Positions 40,365 through 56,348 of a DNA stretch of 64,000 nt are shown one piece after another. The notes below the pieces were generated by a model, which saw only the letters and a list, made by a program, of their open reading frames with translations, did no database searches and was not told the origin of the DNA. The position numbers and the translations under genes were made by a program. The stretch is taken from the NCBI RefSeq assembly GCF_027596085.1, contig NC_072452.1, positions 6,392,790-6,456,789 on the forward strand, read 5' to 3'. The stretch comes from Anoplopoma fimbria. Taxonomy: Eukaryota; Chordata; Actinopteri; Perciformes; Anoplopomatidae. How positions within the stretch are numbered: position 1 is the stretch's first letter; each line of letters opens with the position of its first letter.

Positions 40365-43300
40365 TGTTTTGGACTTGTTGCAGCCTTGAAATAGAGTTGG
40401 GTGAGTTTGGCTCAGACCTCCACACATTCAACACTTACTTACCACCCCACTTCTTTGTGTCTTTCTAATTAGAGTAGAAAATGGCTGAAAAAACTGTATG
40501 ATTAAGTACTCTGGTGCTCAAAGAATAATAATAATTCATTCATTCATTAGTCAAACAGCAGAAAATTAATTAACTTTTTCTTTCTAGGAAGCAAAAATCC
40601 TTCACATTGCGAATTGAATTCCCTTCTGGTTTTCATACTGATAGTTGGAATAAAAAATGTCCAACCCCGTCTCCTAGAAATTACAAATTCCAATTTTGCA
40701 AAAGAAAATACATTTTGGAACATACAATAAATTCTGGCAGTTTCTATCAACAAAATGAAGAAATGTTTTTCAGCTAAATTGTAAAAATGTTATACTAAAT
40801 ATATTTGCAATATTTAATCTTGCAATACAATCTCCCCTCATATCATCTATAGCATTATTACACTTAATATGGGTATGTCCAGGCACTCACAGAGCTTGGT
40901 TAAGGTGAATTGAAGGTGGTAGTACATGTAGCACTTCCTTAAATACCTCCAAAGTGTAGGTAGCACGCTTGTTAAGCCACAATGTTTTGCTTTCTATTTC
41001 TACACGTTTTACTACTACTTTTAATAAGTAAAGTAACATAATAACCTTTGCATTAATGAGTGATTGATAACTATTCCAGAGAAACTTCCTGGTAGAACTC
41101 CCTGTGACAACTAAAGGTCAGCGTAGTGCCCCTTTAAGACTCTTATGCTACCATCTCACTGCCCTCTTGACAAGAACTTTCACGTATCCGCTCATCTCTA
41201 GGCTGCTCAATGATGTGCAGCAACACATACTAATACACTCCTCAGAAATATTGGACTCCATCATTTATTGTCTAAATTAAATTCTCGGCATGCACAAGAT
41301 CAGCTTCTCATTTTAAAAGATTAGATTTAAAGATGGCCGTCCTGCACAGGTTTACAGATTCTCATTTTGAACTAAATTGACAGCATCAGGCCATTGAGCT
41401 CGAGGCAATCACAGCACACGGGGGAAGATGATGTTATGATCTCGCTAATGTGAATCAAAATGAAATCCAAGAGTCTGTCCCATATCGGAGTGGATGCTGC
41501 AGTTTATCCATTACGTAGTGTTTCCCTGGTTTACAATAAAGAGATCAGATCAGGCTCATTAGATTGGCAAATGGCATATGAGGCCTTCTGCATCATTAAA
41601 AATTCCTAATGCCTTACCTATTTCCTGGTATTGATCCTGAAGAAGCCTTACGTTAAAGCAACCTGTCATCTCACCGCTTAAAAGACAAACATAGAGAGAG
41701 AGAGAGCCATTACTTTATCTATTGTTCCGAGAAGTTGACTTCAAAAGGGGTGAAAACCTCTGGTGGAGTCTGAGGCTTGGGAAAGCGGAGCAGGGCAGGT
41801 GGAGCCGGGAGGAGAGGATAGAGAGAGCACTCAGAAAGATGGGAGATAGAGGAGTGGAGAGGGGAAGCCCTTTGATCTCTGGCAAGAAGCGAGCGCATGA
41901 AGAAAAAAGACAGAGAGCAGCTAAGAAGATTGCAAACAAGGCATGCACTCAATTCCCAATAGCAGCACGAACGCGAGGAGAAGAGACAGATGGAGGGAGG
42001 AAGAAGGAGAAAGAAGTCAAGCAGATTGAGCGAGACAGAGATGGAGAGAGAGGATGACAGGGTCAGAGAGTGAGAAGAAAAGAGGATGAAAATGAAGGAG
42101 AGGGAAACAGATAAGACCAGGATGTTAAAAGGATTTCAGTCCGGGGCTGTTTGGGGAGTTCTCTCAAGCCCTATGCTAAAGCAATTAGCATTGAACCCCC
42201 TTCTAGGAAAGTGCAGCCAAACCACAGCGGCAGTCTCTAACATAGTTAGTGTCTAACAACCAAGTCAAGCAAACCCCACGGTCCCCATTAAACCTCAAGT
42301 TTTAATTGGCATGTCAGGACCGTGCTGCGTTTCACAACCCGTTGAATGCACGCTCTCAAAAAAAGTCGGCCTTGTGAGTCTGCACACCCCACTTCAAGTG
42401 GAAACCCCGAGACAGTAAACAGAGCTGCTGAGCTGGATTGAAAAGGCCTGCATAGCGTGATAACAAATGCTCAACTTTAAAAGTGAAAGGGATATTTCAT
42501 AACATCTGTTGCTAACATGGCCGCGCTGTTGAGGAAAAAGTTGTTTACTCGAAACTAGTTCCTAAAGTTTTCAACCGTCACATCAAAATGTCAAAGTTTT
42601 ATTTGAAGTGAGCCTATGTACAGTACAAATGACCACATAATGGAAAAATGCTAAAATATAGAGTCACAGTAGCACATTGAGTTAAAAAATGAGAAGTAAA
42701 AGTCAATGAACTTACTCACAGACAGTATAATACATGGACGCAGTCTATGTGACATAACCCACAAGCATACAAGTGCTGTCAGCTGTTGCTAGCCAGCTGA
42801 CGTCAGCTGACGATAGAGTCACAGTTGATTGGCGCTGTCCGGTATTACAAGATTCAACCAAGTTTCACGGACATCACAAATCCCGATATCCCGTGCGGGA
42901 CTGAGATCATCCAGCGGCAGCCGGCACATTGGCCAGCAAGCTAGCAGGATGCCCTACATACAATGAACGGCATAGCAAGCCTTTATGTTTGTCAGATGTG
43001 TTCATGAAAATCACAAACAATGCTATTATGCATAAATCTGTACAGTAAATATGAGGCCACCACCAGTAGTCAGCTAGCTTAGCTACAATACTGGAAAAAG
43101 ATTGCTAATCTCTGTCCAAAGGGTTTTCTTAGCTAAACTAACCAGCTGTTCCATGGTAGCTTCATAATTACAGACTTCAAAGTAGTTCCAAACTCCTCAT
43201 TTCACTCTAATGAAAGAAAAGTAAGAAAGGTAATTAGCGTAGCTTCTAGAGTTGAACTATTCCATTAATTATAAGGCCTCGTTTAAGGTTCTTGTTGCTG

Positions 43301-44090
43301 CTTGACTGAAGGTTTTTCTCAAACACTTGAGAACTTTGATGGGAACTTTGACAAATTTGATTTAGCCAGGAATAAGAGAAAAGAGAGGCGGTAGCAGAGT
43401 ACTTTAACGCATTCAGCAGGGGGATACTATTTTAATGATGTCACAGAGTTCCTGCTGACTTCACTGTCCAGTCACTCACTTTCAGCAGTCACCTGCCTGC
43501 TCGTTGTTTCAGCTGACAGCAGTTGAACCTCAGTGTCTCCAGGTTTGACGATTCCTACATTTTTTAACATCCCGGTTGTTATTCTGCTCCCATCTGCTAG
43601 CCAGAACCAGTCACACCAGTCCGTCTCCTTTGACCTCTCTCATCTGTGAGTGCTTCCCAGGAACCACTGCTGACTGGCGTTTTCCACTCTGTGAATATAA
43701 CAGTCTTCACTGACTGCAGTGCACCAAAATCTCAAGAGGCTGTCACTTTCCAGAACAACATGTCTGGCACCGACAACCGGGTTACATCTAAAGTCACTTT
43801 AACCACATGTCTCTGCGCCTTTCCAACATTTAGTCGAACAGCAGCTGAGCGTCTCTTCCCTTTCTGCGTGCATTACGCGTCTGCTTTCGCGTTTTGTGTG
43901 ACTCACCGTCTGGAGGAGAGGGCCGCTGACGTTAACAGGGATGTGCAGCCAAGAAAGTGGATACTTACTGTGCCAATTTCAGGACGTCAGTTATCAGTTT
44001 AAAAATTGCAATTGTGACTGCATTTTTCCTTCTGCCAGTTAAAAAACCCCCCATCTTGTCTGTTTGAGATTAACTGTGCTCACTGCTTAC

Positions 44091-44252
44091 CTTGGAATAT
44101 GGCGGCGTTCTGGATGATGAGACGTTTGAGTTGAGCACTGACAACCTGCAGACCGGACTCCATGTTGCTGCGTGCGGCTACCTGATAGCGCTCCTCCATT
44201 TTCTTGGAACAGCAGGTCGGGCCTTTGGTTTGGCACACCTGCAGATCGGCAC
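44091..44252 (-). CDS. gpc3: glypican-3, exon 2
   Basis: This internal coding exon of 162 nt is symmetric, with phase-1 introns on both sides. On the minus strand the acceptor ends in GCCAG (AG complement at 44,253-44,254). The donor is GTAAGC, directly left of 44,091. Joined to the last base of exon 1 it encodes residues 53-106, beginning [20 protein letters not shown] and ending [11 protein letters not shown]. The cysteine trio C...CC and the KMEE-Y---AR pattern are diagnostic of the glypican N-terminal cysteine-rich lobe. [10 protein letters not shown] matches GPC3 closely. The cysteines are expected to form part of the fixed glypican disulfide pattern. Because the exon is symmetric, skipping it would delete 54 residues without shifting the frame. 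Confidence is very high from sequence pattern, phase and order relative to exons 1 and 3. Confidence 0.96.
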
Positions 44253-45410
44253 CTGGCAGGGAATCAGCAGAGACAGGACAGGATGCTGGATGAGCGCAAG
44301 GGAAGGAACTGCAAAGCCACTTTTGTTTAATTTTCAAAAAGAAAAACAGAAGCCCCCCTTCAGCTGCACCCTCTGCATGCTAAACACGCGAAACACTATC
44401 TCCAGCAGATTCGGCAGCCTTAATGAGCGTGTGATCATTATGTAGAGGCTGTCTTATTTTGCGGGGCCGGAGTCAAAAATAAATTGCTGCTGAAAAATAA
44501 GAGGCATTTTGATTGCACATTCAAGCAATACACCAGAGCCCTTGTTTTTGTCCTCGGAGATCAATTTGGTCAACAGAAAGTTTCCCGCCACTCATGGCTA
44601 CACTTTTCACACCGAGGATTAAAAGAAAGTATTTTTATGGGGCACGAAAATGAGAGGCGAGAGCAGTTCAGCGTGCACACAAACAAAAACCCCGCTTTCA
44701 GAATACCACATTGACAAAACAGAGTAACATTGAAGCTGATGAAACAACATTTCTGCACCTGGCCTCTGACATTACAGGTTGTTAACGCAGATGAGGAGTA
44801 ATTGGATTCCCAGAGCTCTTTTGAAAAGGTGCACATGTAAGCCAGTTAAGGTAAAACTAAGGTGACAGTGATGAGTAACTCCGAGGTAGCCGCGCACCGG
44901 CTGGATCAAAGAACAAATGGCCTGAAGAAAATATATATATATATATTTGGGAAGAAAGAAAATCCCAGGAGCGCGAAAAAGAGTCTGATCAAGGATATTG
45001 AGGGTACCTCAGCTGCTGCGACAGCCATGGAGAGTGAACTGCGGTTTTGTGTGACGAAGTCCTTGGACACATCTTTTACAAAGGACTCTTCTCTTCTGTT
45101 TCATTACGAGAACATGCCCTTACCGTCGCGATGTCATAGGCAACGCTGAGCAACATGCATCCTAAAAGTTTGAATTAGACACTTAAATGCAGTTCAAACT
45201 AATGTGACTACTCAAAATGTATGCTGCTGTCAGAACACCTCTATCGGAAAAGAAAGGGTCCAGTGGAATACGCTTTCTATACACTAGCTATACATTTCCA
45301 GCCTGTTCCCAAATCGCTCCTCTAAAACGATGCACACACAGACATCACACAGACATAAATAGGCCACAGCCATCTGATGTTTAAATACAAGGAGCTCCCT
45401 CTCCTTAGTG

Positions 45411-45414
<4 letters not shown>

Positions 45415-45489
<75 letters not shown>
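45415..45489. repeat. (CT)n microsatellite
   Basis: Uninterrupted CT run of about 75 bp in gpc3 intron 1. Confidence 0.97.
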
Positions 45490-45492
<3 letters not shown>

Positions 45493-45739
45493 CCGTGTGG
45501 CTGTTGAAAGCTTCGGCTGCAGTCGTAACGTGCCAGGCTGCATCTAGGAGTTGTCTGCAGGATCTGCTGCCTGGGAAGCGTCAGTGACAAGGGCCTGATT
45601 GATGGCGTGGTAAACAAATGTCAGGGGAGTCTGCCAGCCCCGGCTGCTGCTCGATGGGATTGCGGGGAGGACAGGGAGACGAAAGCTGGGAGATTAATTT
45701 GGAGGGAGGGCTCGGGTTGTGACTGTATATGTTTATTAA

Positions 45740-45759
45740 ATATATATATATATATATAT
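45740..45759. repeat. (TA)n run
   Basis: Short TA array. Confidence 0.9.
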
Positions 45760-47899
45760 CAGAAAAGTCTTGATAACAAGCGTGTCAGAAGACAGAAGAA
45801 AGGCTTTTTGTGGAGACGGAGGGTTTATCTTAATATGAAAAGTGAATCTCTCTATTTGAGGATTTGCCTCTCTGAGATGTTCAAACAAAAGATCCTCAGA
45901 ATCAAAAGCTCAGACTGTAACAAAGAGAGCAGAAGGCATGGAGGGAAGTTAAACTAGCAGGAGATGCAACAGAGTGGCAGTCCTCATAATTAACAAGTGA
46001 TGGGGAGTCGAACAGCGCACAGCTTCGGCTAAACCCCTCCGCTCACTACCCGACGCCCATCAGGGTTTAAGGTGGAGAGCCTAATGAGTGAAACGGGCAA
46101 TAAAACTGTCACGCGGCACCTTTTGTACGCACACTGACAGGCTTAATATCTTAAATCAATATCCGACAAAGGACTCCTGACAGATAAAATCAAGCTAATT
46201 TCAGCCTGCCGGGGCTAAATTATTAAGCTGTCAATAGCACCATAGGTGAGGCGAGAGCGGCCGGTGCTGGGGGAGGAGACGTGGGATTTAACAATTATCT
46301 TCCTCAAAACAGACAGTCGCATTTGCACGTTAGTTTTTTTTTTTAATATGAGGATGATAAATGTGTTTCATTACAGAAGTTCCACCGCCCTGAGGAATAA
46401 GTGAAGGATTCGACAGGAAAATGATTCCCCACAGAGCTTCACAAATGATAAAATCACGGCGTCTAAATAAAGCCTTCTCTCTGACTGACAGATCACTTGG
46501 GAACCAGCTTCCTGCTTCTCCTCTTTGCTTTAGGCTCAGCTCTCTTTTTCTCCCCCCACTTCATTCTCTTTTAGTTTTTTATAATCCCTGTCATCCCTGC
46601 ACAGTTTTGTTCTGAGCTTGTTTCACTTCACCCACCTTGAGCTTAATAGCTACCGGGCACCATCGGCATCTTTTTTTTTTTTGGTTTGGCCTCCTGATGG
46701 CCACTTCTTTCAAGCAAAATGAAGAGAGACAAGGTGCAAGGCTGAGAGCAATCTAGATGTAAATCCCCCCCCTCCCCAACATGCAATCTCGTTCCAAGGT
46801 GACGCCTTTAAATTATTACCTACTTTCAATCAATACTCTGAACCGGTGGGGCCGGAGAATTCAACATGCAGAGCAGCTGCCGTTTTCATGAGTGTCAAGG
46901 TCTTTGAATGGCTTTTTAAAAACGCATTGATCGTCCTCCGGTTTGTCACAGACTTTTTTTTTTTATCAGACCCATCCTTTATTGCTGCTTTGTTTCTTTT
47001 GAAATGCCAGGGGTGAAAAACTCCAGCGGGGGGGGGCTCCACAAGTCCTGTGTACACACAGAGAGGGGTCCCTCCCTTCACATCTCTAACAAGCTCGGGG
47101 ACTCCAAGCCAAGGGAACTAAGAGGGTGGGTGGGGGTGGCGGGGGCAGCTACAAATACACTGTGTGTCTCTTGGCTTCCCGACACCAATTATAAAGCTAT
47201 CACTATGCAAGTTTAATGACGGAGACCATGGGGGAAAAACAAGTTGTATTAAAATATAGAATATGTTAAAAGCCGTTCATTACAGGCATAAATTATACAT
47301 CAGCTACCAGTGTTGGGTGGAAGCATGTGGGACTCCTTGGCTTCCTCTCCAGGGCAAAATAAGCCAGTGTCACTTTGCAGAGACAATAAATGAAATGAAG
47401 ATAGCGCAATTTACAACCAACCTAAGGAATGATTATGCCATTAGCTACCAGGGATTATAATTGTTTTTTGGTATATTTTCAGTGCTTTGCTGACTGCTCT
47501 ACTTTTAAAGCGTTTGATGAGGCAATAATGTGAAAAAGCTGGAAGAGTGAATGTGAAGGAGCCCGGTCTCTGTTGTCTGAAGTGTTCACAAAACAATGAG
47601 GGAGCAAACGCAAAGTGCCCTTCGTTATAGAGAGGGCTGTTACCAGAGAGGAAATGGGAATAAACAAAGAGCAAAACGCTGCTTAATTAGACAAAGGGAC
47701 CTCTCGCGTCAGGTCAAACCGATCCACCTATTAGTGGTGCCCGGTGTCATTTCAACAGCCGGAGCGCTTGTTCGTTTGTTGTTCAGTTTTTCTGTTATAA
47801 ACAAAAAACAGGTGACATGACACTGCAGCTAATTACTGAGAAGGAGAAAAAAAACTGTTCAGGATGTTGTGTTGAAATAAGTGACAGCTGGAGCGTCTT

Positions 47900-49000
47900 G
47901 GGTAGCAGAGTGTTCACAGCCCATACCACGTTCTCACAACGTCACAGGTTTGATTCCAGCCTTGTACGGTTGTGACGGTATGAGGTTTTCACGGTAACCA
48001 TCTCAGAAAATATTACGGTTTCACAGTATTAAGGGCCGTCGATAACTACAAAATAGAACTATAGATACATCGCTTGTGTCTGGCGTCAAGGACAGAAGCG
48101 GACAAGATCGTTTTCAGAAGGATCACTTTCAGATCATCTCTCCCTCTCACGAGTCGTGATGCTGAAAGACGCACAGCAGCAGCTACATTACAACTGTTCT
48201 TATTTATATCCTTATCTTTATTCCTTCCTCTCTATTCCTCTGGACATTTTTTTTTTTTTTTTTTTTTTTACTTTATAGCTACAATGACATGAAAGAATGA
48301 TATCAGCATCATCATTAAAATATAATTATAATAGATGAAATTAAGGATTATAGCAACATTTGCATGTTAACTAAATAACTAAATGAAAAATAACATCAGC
48401 TTCTAAAATAAAATGTCCAATGATTGATAAATTAACCTATAGTGTAGGTGCTCCTTTCTGTACCTTTACCTCTCCCTCACTTACTGTAATTTAAAAAAAA
48501 TACTGCACATAAGCAAATGTGCACAGTCTGATCCCACAGTATGATCCCACAGTCTGATCCCACAGTATGATCCCACAGTATACAGTGATACCGTTAGGAC
48601 CCTAGGGCCTTGGAACCCTTTGTTACATGTCATACCCTTCTCTTTCTCCAATATCCAATCTCTACCTCTACAATAACGAACCCCCCTCCCCAAAAATTTA
48701 AAATCTCAAATAAATGTATAAATAAGTGGCAGCTGTCAGCTCAGCCTCCGGCGAACTCGTACTATTCCTCCATTTAGTGAGAATCTGATGCTCCTCTCAT
48801 GAATCAGGTCAGCTGCTGTCAGAGATCCTCCGCGTCCTCCGCTCAAAGCGCCGCTGACACTGACGGAGCCGCTCTCACACTCATGTCCCGGGGAAAGTGC
48901 TCGCTCTCGCACATACACGACTACACGCCACGGAGTGAACCGACACCCAGCCTCCATTTCACCTTCAGACACTCCAACCACCCACAGCAACAACCGCAAC
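47900..49000. mobile_element. possible transposon remnant with CpG-rich core
   Basis: Near the left, a GGTTTGATTCC word with flanking sequence resembles a decayed tRNA-SINE head, followed by GACGGTATGAGGTTTTCACG and TTACGGTTTCACAGTATT, a type of sequence seen in fish hAT-like elements. The 48,740-48,960 stretch is unusually CpG-rich for this intron. A 14-bp tandem repeat lies between. The ends are not defined. Confidence 0.3.
48526..48582. repeat. 14-bp tandem repeat
   Basis: Four copies of TCTGATCCCACAGT / TATGATCCCACAGT, alternating C and A at one position. Confidence 0.9.
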
Positions 49001-49253
49001 AAAGACATGAGTGGTACTCCTGCAGCACAATTTTGTTTTTTCACATCTCCAACTGTAATGTTTTTGTTTTTTTCTCATTCTCATTCATGTTGGCGGAAAG
49101 AAAAAGTTTTTGTGTTTTGGTGTTTTGCCCCCTGGCACCACATGCAGCGTTATTAGAATTCTGCTCTGCCTTCCTGCGGACTTCTCTCTGAATCACCCAC
49201 CTCCCCCACACCACACACCATATCAATACAGGCTACTTCACGGCTCCCCATCA

Positions 49254-54280
<5,027 letters not shown>

Positions 54281-54437
54281 CTGACACCGGGGTCTCGGGG
54301 ACCCACTTGGAGCCCGGATGCAGAGACTGGAACACCGTGCGCACCTCCTGGCAGGTGGGCACCTGTCCTGCGGGCAGGGAGACGAGCTGCAGGGAGACGA
54401 GCAGGAGGAGCGCAGCGCGGGCCGACGGACGGAGCAT
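54281..54437 (-). CDS. gpc3: glypican-3, exon 1 coding part (start codon, signal peptide)
   Basis: The ATG lies at 54,437-54,435 on the minus strand. An in-frame TAA sits 9 nt upstream and G at -3 gives a fair Kozak context, so this start is well supported. The exon encodes 52 codons plus one base and ends TCAG at a GTAACT donor. Residues 1 to about 24 ([20 protein letters not shown] followed by LPAG) form an Arg-containing n-region and a leucine-rich h-region: a classic secretory signal peptide. The mature start [20 protein letters not shown], then ETPVSG, matches the GPC3 N-terminus, where [10 protein letters not shown] is the mammalian equivalent. The short proline run found after the signal peptide in mammals is absent here. 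The product enters the ER and is later GPI-anchored and heparan-sulfated. Upstream lies a GC-rich 5' UTR/promoter and, about 1 kb away, mir-363. Confidence 0.96.
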
Positions 54438-54860
54438 GGCTGGCGCTTAACGGGGAACCGGGAGCGACGAACGGCGAGGATTAAACTTCAACACATTCAG
54501 AAAAAGTTACTGGAGCATCCCGGGTTGGTGCTGATGAGGTGAGGCTGCGGCTTCCGGCTCAGCATCAGCATCCTTATCTCTTATCCCCCCCCCCACCCTC
54601 ACCCTCACCGGTCCGTGAGCGATACTCCCGATGGTGAGAACTTCTGAGTCCCTCTTCACTTGCGGCTCTGACTCTCAAGCTCGCTGCACCGATCGACGAG
54701 CCCCGGATACATGTGCGCGCACCCCCACCCTACCCCAGACCCCCACCCCTCCCTAAAAAAAAAAGCGCGCGCCAGAGTGTGGACCTGCGCGTATTCTGAT
54801 CTCTCCCCTCTCGCGCGTAATAGTAACAGTGATGCGAGCTGATGCATTGGCTGCAGGGGG
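54438..54860 (-). promoter_or_regulatory. gpc3: gpc3 5' UTR and GC-rich promoter region
   Basis: This is the sequence directly upstream of the gpc3 ATG. It is rich in CpG and GC compared with the AT-rich DNA around it (for example GCGCGCGCC near 54,765 and CGATCGACGAGCC near 54,691). It includes a CCGGAAG ETS-type match near 54,552 on the minus strand and several G-runs (CACCC/GC-box-like). No clear TATA box sits at a convincing place, which fits a CpG-type promoter. The transcription start cannot be fixed from sequence alone. Confidence 0.5.
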
Positions 54861-55030
54861 GGGGAGATAGTAGGAGGGGAGTAATGCGGTGCACGAGCTG
54901 TTAGATGAATGGTGGTGTGTTTGATATAGGAATGCATCCTGTGGCCAGGAGAAATGAAGATGGCACATAAGCTGTCAGATATGATCTGGAAATGAAGCTT
55001 TTATTGTTCAACACATGGAGAAAAGCATTG

Positions 55031-55094
<64 letters not shown>

Positions 55095-55435
55095 ACAAAC
55101 AGAGCATAAAGTGAACATCAAAATCCTCCTCTTATCTTATATCACTGGATAAATCTAATTCAATCACATAACCTCATGGCATTTCATTTTACACTGCTTA
55201 TTCCATCATCTTCCCCATCTTGAGTGGACATTTATTCTTTACTTTCACTCAGCTCCTATTAGAGCCAATACAGTTGAAATGGTGCCACCTGGTGTTCAGT
55301 CTCTGCATTTAGAGAGCTCGTCCTCCCCCGCAGATAGAGCTTCAGAGTCCATCGAGCCAGAAAAAAGCACATCTATCCTACAAAACGTCCATGTCTCCTA
55401 CACACACACTAACACAAGTGTAGCTGTTCACAACA
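54861..55435. other. spacer between gpc3 promoter and mir-363
   Basis: This AT-rich spacer holds an (AT)n array at 55,036-55,090 and otherwise nothing recognisable. A candidate minus-strand TTTATT/AATAAA-type end for the miRNA transcript cannot be chosen with confidence. Confidence 0.6.
55036..55090. repeat. (AT)n microsatellite
   Basis: AT run between the gpc3 promoter and mir-363. Confidence 0.96.
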
Positions 55436-55520
55436 TCTGGCGGCTTGCAGATGGATACTGTGCAATTTCTTTTTATTTTGTCTAGCATTGAAATTGTGAA
55501 GTCATCCACCCGAAAACAGC
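55436..55520 (-). ncRNA. mir363: microRNA precursor mir-363
   Basis: The 3p arm at 55,446-55,467 (minus strand) begins AATTGCACAG and continues TATCCATCTGCA. It matches miR-363-3p with the seed ATTGCAC intact and an A in place of G at position 9. The 5p arm at 55,490-55,512 begins CGGGTGGATGACTTC and matches the CGGGTGGATCACGATG start of miR-363-5p. The arms pair through GTGGAT/ATCCAT and AATT, around an AU-rich loop of about 22 nt. miR-363-3p shares its seed with miR-92/miR-25. It is the last member in transcription order, as in mammals. It lies about 1.0 kb upstream of the gpc3 start codon on the same strand. Confidence 0.9.
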
Positions 55521-55761
55521 GAGACAAGCACTCATGTCAACAAAAAAGAACAACCTTAATGTTAAGACGCCTGTAGAGTCAAATATTACTGCAACAAGGA
55601 GGAGGAGGAGGAGGAGGAGGGGGGGGCGATAACAGCTGCTCTCTTAGGCCTGCGGTGAATACGATTTTTAGTCTTTCAAGTGTTCATCAAAGCTTGGAAC
55701 AACAGAAAACAGAGAAAAAACACAACCTGCACCTCTTCTTTTGGCTGTGCGTCTGAGGAAA

Positions 55762-55831
55762 CGGAGAGCTTTGCATGGATTTGCACAGCAGAGACTGGCA
55801 GAAGCTGACAGCAAACCAACAAAACTCTCCG
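55762..55831 (-). ncRNA. mir19: microRNA precursor mir-19 (miR-19b/c-like)
   Basis: The 3p arm at 55,766-55,787 reads TGTGCAAATCCATGCAAA then GCTC. It is a full match to miR-19b/c over the first 18 bases, including the seed GTGCAAA. The 5p arm at 55,804-55,826 begins AGTTTTGTTGGTTTGC, as in miR-19-5p (AGTTTTGCAGGTTTGC). The base of the stem is a perfect 7-bp helix (CGGAGAG with CTCTCCG), so the hairpin ends at 55,762 and 55,831. It lies about 65 bp downstream of mir-20b, as in other mir-17 family clusters. The family is known to repress PTEN and other growth regulators. Confidence 0.93.
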
Positions 55832-55896
55832 TAAACCCACATGAGTTCCACCTGCAGGTGTGAAACCTGGCTGACGTGTGCGTGATGTGAAGGTGA

Positions 55897-55975
55897 CCGG
55901 CAATACCTGAAGTGCACAAACTGCAGTAGATCAGCGTGCACTACCTGCACTGTGAGCACTTTGGGACTGCAAAGT
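55897..55975 (-). ncRNA. mir20b: microRNA precursor mir-20b (miR-17 family)
   Basis: The mature 5p arm at 55,941-55,963 (minus strand) begins CAAAGTGCTCACAGTGCAGG. It carries the AAAGTGC seed of the miR-17/20/93/106 family, and the CTCACAG centre marks miR-20b. The 3p arm at 55,906-55,927 begins ACTGCAGTTTGTGCACTT and pairs with it. The loop is about 13 nt. The lower stem continues through GCAGT/ATTGC. It lies between mir-18 and mir-19, the canonical order. Confidence 0.94.
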
Positions 55976-56263
55976 CGACGGCAAGTTCAGGGACACTTTT
56001 ACTGTGCTTTGATAAATGTATTGTTATGTAATGCAAACACCTTATTTCTTATTCTTTGAGGATTTTAAGATGAGTCTCCTCTGTGCATCTATTGTCTGTC
56101 CATGATCAGTGAAGGTTTCTAGGATTAAAACTGCAAAAAAAAAATAAATAAACACTTGTACACCTCACAGAACTAAAGAAAAGACATAAAGCATTTTCAC
56201 CCAGAGATACATTTGTTTTCAGGGCAAGTGTAGTGGAGAATATTTCAGATCCTGAGAAAGACA

Positions 56264-56348
56264 GGCCCTCCAGCCAGAAGGAGCAACTAGGGCAGTAGAT
56301 ACTGAGCTACTTCACTAACTACACTAGATGCACCTTAGCTGGAGGACC
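56264..56348 (-). ncRNA. mir18: microRNA precursor mir-18
   Basis: The 5p arm at 56,315-56,337 begins TAAGGTGCATCTAGTGTAG. The seed AAGGTGC and the first 16 bases are those of miR-18a/b, and the end resembles fish miR-18c. The 3p arm at 56,274-56,296 begins ACTGCCCTAGTTGCTCC and ends TTCTGG, matching miR-18-3p. The stem base is a 10-bp helix, GGTCCTCCAG with CTGGAGGGCC, with one G-T wobble. It is the first recognisable member of the cluster in transcription order. Confidence 0.93.

Larger units (their letters stand above)
37401..44090. other. intron 2, proximal block: no gene seen
   Basis: Contains the TG array, the MITE candidate and a purine-rich stretch (41,690-42,110). No coding exon recognised. 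Confidence 0.55.

Noticed and set aside
55640..55690. Possible decayed mir-92 between mir-19 and mir-363
   Set aside because: The minus strand has TATTCACCGCAGGCCT, vaguely like miR-92, but the seed is broken and no opposite arm pairs with it.
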